From NCBI RefSeq assembly GCF_042477335.2, contig NC_091247.1, forward strand, positions 232,181,001 to 232,245,000: a stretch of 64,000 bases of DNA, given 5' to 3'. The translations under genes were made by a program, and so were the position numbers. Each line of letters begins with the position of its first letter. Position 1 is the stretch's first letter. A model generated the notes under the pieces. It had not been told where the DNA came from. It did no database searches and worked only from the letters and a program-made list of their open reading frames with translations. This DNA is from Ovis canadensis. Its lineage: Eukaryota > Chordata > Mammalia > Artiodactyla > Bovidae. Below, piece by piece: positions 59,594 to 64,000 of the stretch.

Positions 59594-60184
59594 TCTTTCG
59601 GGGGAGGGGGGGCCGGGGGAGTCTGCGATGCCGCTCGCTGGTGCCCCTCTCTCCGCCGACCCCGCCCCGAGCCCCCACCGCCCGCCGGCGTCTCCGTGGA
59701 ATGTCCCCCCAGCACCCCGGAATCGCGTGGGGGAGTGAGTCTCCTTCGTGGCAGCCTCCTGAGGAGATCCTTCCCAGCGTGTCTCCCTTCCTCTGCGGCC
59801 GGGGTCGCGTCGCGTCGCGTCGCTCGGCGGCGGAGGCTCCGGGCCGAGCTCGGGCGTTTGGGCGGCCGGCGCGGTGGCGTCCCCGGCGGCCGGCGACAGC
59901 CACCCGTCCTCGGGACGTTCGAGTCGCTTGTCGGGAGCCACCTGGCGGCCGCTTGTATATTGTCCCTCCCCTCTGGAGCTTCGGCGAGGCCTCCTTCAGG
60001 AGGATTGTGACTCAGCCTCTGGGCCCGAGGCAGAGCTCTCAGACACCGGCGACGCTGGCGGCGACAGTCCCGGTGGCGCCGAGGCCTAGGGACAGTCCTG
60101 CTGTCGCCGGAGATTGGTTCTCTAGGTTTCTGAGGAGGGTGACCGTCGCGGCGCACCGCAGCCGGCTTGCGGGGCGGCCTGACC
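59594..60184. other. CpG-rich spacer upstream of the promoter region
   Basis: Very CpG-dense, unmethylated-island-like. Contains GTCGCGTCGCGTCGC (about 59,805-59,823). The 727-codon frame spanning 59,014-61,197 overlaps 523- and 285-codon frames on the other strand and crosses the terminator, so it is not a gene. Confidence 0.6.
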
Positions 60185-60196
60185 GGGTCGACCAGC
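60185..60196 (+). terminator. Sal-box-like site in the upstream spacer
   Basis: GGGTCGACCAGC matches the core of the mammalian TTF-I binding site (Sal box, GGTCGACCAG) in the same orientation as the promoter-proximal site. It lies about 1.08 kb before the transcription start, at the left edge of the degenerate GC repeats, where a spacer-promoter terminator could sit. Confidence 0.55.
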
Positions 60197-60218
60197 ATCT
60201 CCCCGTGCCCCTGCGGCC

Positions 60219-60960
60219 GCGGAGACGGACCGCCCGGACCCTACCTGGGCCGGGCCGCCGCGGTGGGCAGGGAGAGGGTCTTCCCTGCCCGGAGCGCCTG
60301 GACTCGGGCTCGGCGGTCCGGACTCCTCCTGGGCCGCCCTCAGGAGCGTGTGCTTCGCCCTCGGCCCCGCTCCGGAGGTGGGGACCGGCCCGGACGGTGG
60401 CTTGGAGGTCGCCGGAGGGCGCGCCTGGGTCCGGGCCCTCGGGTCCTTCCTGCCCGAGGTGTTTTCCGCGTCGCGCTCCGGAGGTGGGGACCCGAGGGTT
60501 GACCGGGGGAGGCGCGTGTGCGGTCCCCCCCGTGGGGTCCGGTCGCCCGAGGCGTCTCCCGGCACCCATGCTTTCTCTTTGTCAAAGTCCTGACGGGTCC
60601 GGAGACGTGGATGGACCGGACCCTGCTTCCGCGGGTGGCCGGGGAGGGCGCGCTCGACCCTCCGGCGTGCCCTCGTGGGTCTCGGTCGTCGGACGCGACT
60701 TTGGCTCACCCCTCTCCGACTCCCTGAATCCCAGTCAGTCGGGAGGTGGGGACCGGCTCGGGCCGTCCTGGGTGCCCCGTCTAGGACGGTCTGGGCCCCG
60801 GGCGCGGTCCCTGGTCGGGGCCCGCTCGTCTCGTGGGAAGCGCCTCGCTGACGGGTCTGTCTTCTGTGTTCCTTTTGCACATCGAAGCCAAATCCCCGTC
60901 CGGAGACACGGACGGGCCGGTCCCCCTACCCGCGTGGGTGAAGCGGGGAGGGCGTCCTCG
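60219..60960 (+). repeat. Degenerate GC-rich enhancer-like repeats
   Basis: GGAGAC followed by GGAC/CCGG words recurs at 60,221, 60,601 and 60,902 (spacing 380 and 301). GGAGGTGGGGAC recurs at 60,374, 60,480 and 60,742. The 60,597 and 60,898 copies share about 60 bp including GGGAGGGCG. Placement between a Sal box and the promoter is that of rDNA enhancer repeats in other vertebrates; function is inferred. Confidence 0.5.
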
Positions 60961-61034
60961 GCCAGCTCCCCCTCTCTCGGTGTCCGCGCCCCCCACCCCC
61001 ACCCCTTTTGCCACCACGCGCCCCTCCCCCCCCC

Positions 61035-61048
61035 GGTCGACCAGATGA
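61035..61048 (+). terminator. Promoter-proximal Pol I terminator T0 (Sal box)
   Basis: GGTCGACCAGATGA matches the mouse/human TTF-I site. It sits 217-230 bp before the proposed start, in promoter orientation. In other mammals this upstream site stops read-through and recruits TTF-I for promoter chromatin control. Confidence 0.85.
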
Positions 61049-61077
61049 CCCCCCGCCTGCCCCCCGCCGCCCCCCCG

Positions 61078-61111
<34 letters not shown>
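61078..61111. repeat. Poly-C tract (34 C) between T0 and promoter
   Basis: Uninterrupted C34 about 154-187 bp before the start, at the edge of where the upstream control element lies in human rDNA. Length may be an assembly artefact. Confidence 0.9.
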
Positions 61112-61112
<1 letters not shown>

Positions 61113-61264
61113 AGAGCTCGGGGCCTGGTGTGTATGGGGCAGTGTTGGGGACAGGTGGCCGGGACAAGGTTCCGGGGGCCCTCCCTGCGAGTCGTAGATG
61201 GGCTCCTCTGTCGCCTGCTGTCATTTCGTCGCCCTTAATAGGCCTTTTTTGCCACCAGGTAAGT
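61112..61264 (+). promoter_or_regulatory. Pol I promoter of the 45S pre-rRNA (UCE and core)
   Basis: Placed by the start-site match at 61,265. The core region reads GTCGCCCTTAATAGGCC then TTTTTTGCCACCAGGTAAGT; the G at -7 agrees with the conserved core guanine. Pol I promoters diverge quickly between species, so little more than position, the T0 site and the initiator can be matched. The upstream control element is inferred to lie at about 61,110-61,160. Confidence 0.8.
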
Positions 61265-61716
61265 GCTGACACGGTCTCCTTTGGTGTTTGCCACCGAGGA
61301 CTGTGGGTCTCTAGACGCACGCGGGGCTCTGGGCTTCTGGGCCGCCAGCTGGTGCCCGGTTCGTCCCTTGCCGCTGGAGCCGCCCGCCTGGGCCTGTGCG
61401 CCGGCTCCTGTGTGGTGTCGTCTGGCTGACCCGACCCACGGTGCCACCTCCGGTCTCTGGGCGACCCGAGGGTGGCGGGGCGAGGTGGCGCGGGTCTTCT
61501 ACCCTGGGCGCCCCTCGCCCCCGCTGTGGGCACCTGGGGGCGGCTGGGACGACCCCCGCCCTGTGGGCTCCGTGTCAGATGTTCTCCTCTTGGGGTCGTT
61601 GGCCGCTCTCGCCTGAGGCGAGGTGGGGGGGGATGGAGGTTGCCGGCGAGGCTTAAAACGGGCCCCTCTGGTGACTGTCCTCGCCGTGCCTCCCCCCGCC
61701 CCACCTTGGCTCCACG

Positions 61717-61830
61717 GATCGATGTGGTGTGGTCGTGTTCTCCCGGGCCGAGCCTAAGCCGTGCCAGACGAGGGACGGGCGTTCCCAGTGAGCGTGTCCG
61801 CTCTTCTCGGTCTGTCCGCGGGGCCCCTCG
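61717..61830 (+). other. Conserved 5' ETS early processing region (A'/01 site)
   Basis: GATCGATGTGGTG at +453, followed by a conserved tract (CTCCCGGGCCGAGCC, GACGAGGGACGGGCGTT, CCGCTCTTCTCG). In human and mouse the U3-dependent first cleavage of pre-rRNA occurs next to this motif, at roughly +415 and +650. The exact cut position in this species is not determined. Confidence 0.75.
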
Positions 61831-62106
61831 CTTGTCTTCCCCCCCGCTGCCCATCAGGGAGGGTGAGGAAGGCAGGGGTTGGGTGTGTGGCCTCTGGCCC
61901 TGATCTTCGGTCTCCTGCTGTCCCTTGCCTCGGGGCGTCAGTGGGCGCCGTTGGTCTTCTGACACAGCAGATTGCTCCCGCTTCGCCTTCTCGGCGTGTG
62001 CCCGGCGAGCGGCCCTCCCTGTGGCGGGGAGGGCTGTGCCGCCGCCGCCGCGCTGCGCGCCCCACGCGGGTGTGCGAGCGTGCCTCGTGTGACCCTCGGC
62101 GGTGCC

Positions 62107-62122
62107 CCTGGAGCGCTCCAGG
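62107..62122 (+). other. Perfect 16-nt palindrome in 5' ETS
   Basis: CCTGGAGCGCTCCAGG can form a stem (or a dimer). The mouse 5' ETS has the near-identical CCTGGAGCGTTCCAGG in the same order, suggesting a conserved RNA hairpin. Confidence 0.7.
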
Positions 62123-64000
62123 TCGTCCCTCAGGTGCCTGAGGCCGAGCGGTGGTGTCGTTTCCCTCAACCCGGTGTCCCCCTCGGGTCCCCGCCACGGT
62201 GGCGTGGGTGTCCCGAGAGTGGCTCTCTTTTTTGGGGGGGGTCGAGGCGGTAGGGAGAGGCGTGCCTGTTCCCCTCGTCGTGGAGGCCTTGGTGGATGAG
62301 GCCTTGCGGGGGGGCGGGACGCGCGGGCTCTGCTCTGGCCCTGACCGCGCACACGCTCGTGTGTGGCGGTCCGCTTCCCTGTACCGCAGACCCCTCCCGC
62401 CCAGCTGAGGCCTGGTGGCTGGCGGAGCGCCTCCGTGGGCCCGAAGGTGAGACGGTCCGGGGGAGGGACGGCGCGCCCTCGGTGAGAACGCCTTCTCTAG
62501 CGATCCGAGAGGGAGCCTTGGGGTACCGGAGCCCCCAGCCGCTGCCCCTCCCGAGTGCGCAGTGGCCACCGTGGCGACTGCCAGAGCACGTGGGCAGAGC
62601 AGAACTCCCCCGCCCTCCGTGGGAGGGGAGGGAGTTGGGTGCGCCGGCCCCGCGGTGGGGCCGTGTGCCGCTCGTTGCCTACCGCGGCCCGCGCCTCCCC
62701 CCTCCGCGTCGGGGGAGGGTCCCGCTGGGCCCCGCCGGGCGTCCGGCAGGTGGGGGGCCGTGTGCGTGCGGCCGGCCCCCGTGGTGTGAGCCCTGGGGGA
62801 AGGGGGGCTGTGTCGGGGCGCGACGCCCGGTCGGCCTCGGCTTCCCCGGCCCCGCCAGCTGGTGGTGAGGAGGGGCCCGTCGCGCCCGCCCTCGCCCCCT
62901 GAGCCGCAGCTGGTGGCGGCGTGCGGTCACGGTCCGGGCCGCCTCGCTCGAGAGCGTCGTCCCCGGGATGTCGCGCCTCGGGGTTCAGACTCAGATGGAA
63001 AGACGGATCCGTCGCGGATGGATGGCGGAAGACGGGTGGACGGCTCGCCGGCCGTGGCGGCGGGGCCGGGTCGTGGGCCACGCTCCGGGGATGGCCGGGG
63101 CCGGCCGGCGCCCCAGGCGTCGCGGGACCGCCCTCGCGTGCGGGTGGCGGTGGGATCCCGCGCTGGTGTTCCTGGGGGCCCGGCCGCGCGCCCGGCCTTT
63201 GTCGTCTGGTCCTCGGGGCGGCGCCCGCGTCCCTGTCCCGCGGCCCCCGCCGTGCGTGCCTGCCGGCCCCTCCCCGCCGCCGCCGGCCTCGTCCTCGCCC
63301 TCGTCCCGCGCGTGCGACCGCCCGCGTTCCCGTCCCCTGTCTGGGCCCGAGCCGGCCTCGTCTCGCCTCACGTGGGTGTCGTCCCCCGGCCTCTGCCGGG
63401 CCGGTGGCGTCCCCGGGCGGAGCAGTGCCCTCGGAAGCCCTGAGCGAGGGGGGCGGGGCGGGGAGCCCCGCGCGCGCGAGGGCCGTGGGGGCGGGGGCCG
63501 CCGGTGTGCGGCGGGAGAGTGTTCTCCCCGGGCCGGCTGCGGCTCTGGGGGTGGCGGTGGCGGTGGGCGCGAGCCCCGCGAGGGTGGGGGCGCCAGTCCG
63601 TCGTCGTCCCGGGTGGTGCCGCGGGACCGCCCCTGTGCCGGGAGGGCCTCTGGCGGTGAGATCCCGCGGTGGGCCCCGGCGGCCGACTCGCGTCCCCTCC
63701 GCCGGGTCGCTTTGGGCCGTTCCCCTCGCGGTGGCGCGCGGCCACCCCACCTCCGCCACCGGTTGCGTGGTGTCGGCCCCGCGCGGCCGCATCCCGTCGG
63801 TGCCCCTCTCCGTCCGTCCGTCCGCCTCGGTCCCCTCGCCGTCTGCTGCTCCCCGGGGCCGTGTGCCCTGGTGTGGCTCGCTTCCCGCGCCCGCCGCGGC
63901 CCCGATCCGTCGCCCGTGTCGTCGCCGCCGCCGCCGCCGCCGTCGTCGCGTGCTGGACGAGGGGGCGCCCCCGCCCCGATGCGCTCGCCCGAGCGCGGGA

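Larger units (their letters stand above)
61265..64000 (+). rRNA. 45S pre-rRNA 5' external transcribed spacer (partial)
   Basis: This is the RNA polymerase I transcript leader that is removed during ribosome assembly. The start GCTGACACGGTCTCCTTT corresponds to the human and mouse +1 regions (GCTGACACGCTGTCC and ACTGACACGCTGTCC); CGCGGGGCTCTGG follows 55-70 bp downstream, as in human. Further conserved blocks in order are the GATCGATGTGGTG site (61,717), CCTGGAGCGCTCCAGG (62,107), GGGGGGTCGAGG (about 62,234), CCTTCTCTAGC (about 62,490) and TACCGCGGCCCGCG (about 62,680). I recall all of these from the mouse 5' ETS in the same order. The window stops before 18S. The frames of 431, 271 and 193 codons are GC artefacts. 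Confidence 0.95.

Noticed and set aside
59014-61197. 727-codon plus-strand reading frame
   Set aside because: Starts in spacer and runs through the CpG-rich repeats, T0 terminator and poly-C tract. Pro/Arg/Ser-rich, overlapped by long frames on the other strand: expected in GC-rich DNA with few stops.
60781-62352. 523-codon minus-strand reading frame
   Set aside because: Antisense across the Pol I promoter and 5' ETS; low-complexity Arg/Pro/Gly composition including a poly-Gly from the C34 tract.
62497-63792. 431-codon minus-strand reading frame
   Set aside because: Lies wholly within the 5' ETS on the antisense strand; Arg/Pro/Ala-rich compositional frame.

Overview
The window is ruminant (bovid) nuclear DNA. 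The evidence is lineage-specific repeats on both strands: BovB (RTE-type) LINE copies with the matching Bov-A/Bov-tA SINE tails, CHR-type cetartiodactyl SINEs, L1 fragments and several ERV LTRs. I find no intact protein-coding gene. Nearly all long reading frames, including those of several hundred codons after 59 kb, are by-products of GC-rich or microsatellite DNA.

Layout. From 1 to about 48.1 kb the DNA looks like ordinary CpG-poor bovid intergenic sequence. It holds one GC-rich CpG island with a candidate first exon (1.93-3.13 kb), BovB, Bov-tA and L1 fragments, and a class I-like ERV remnant (37.1-41.8 kb). It also holds three LTRs nested in or between repeats; two of the bovid LTRs here have clear 6-bp target-site duplications. 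Two BovB loci are structurally complex. One, at 27.7-31.0 kb, looks like a 5' inversion with a nested LTR. The other, at 41.8-44.1 kb, is an inverted pair with a second nested LTR and a patch of extreme A/T-to-G/C change.

From about 48.1 kb the character changes abruptly. CpG is no longer depleted, long simple repeats become dense, and even recognisable SINE, L1 and LTR copies are shifted toward G/C. I read 48.1-61.26 kb as the intergenic spacer (IGS) of the ribosomal DNA repeat. The identification rests on the right end: a Sal-box terminator (T0) at 61,035, a Pol I promoter with a start at about 61,265 whose initial transcribed sequence matches the mammalian form (GCTGACAC...), and 2.7 kb of 5' external transcribed spacer. 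That spacer contains the conserved early-processing-site motif (GATCGATGTGGTG, 61,717). The window ends inside the 5' ETS; no 18S, 5.8S or 28S sequence is present.

Because unique DNA lies on the left and an rDNA promoter faces right, with no upstream 28S gene, the window most likely spans the edge of a nucleolus-organiser array: flank, partial IGS, then the first promoter. An assembly misjoin or an unusually long IGS are the alternatives. The functional unit is the T0 terminator, poly-C tract, promoter and 5' ETS. Upstream of it lie degenerate GC-rich repeats with a second Sal-box-like site that could form a spacer enhancer or spacer promoter.
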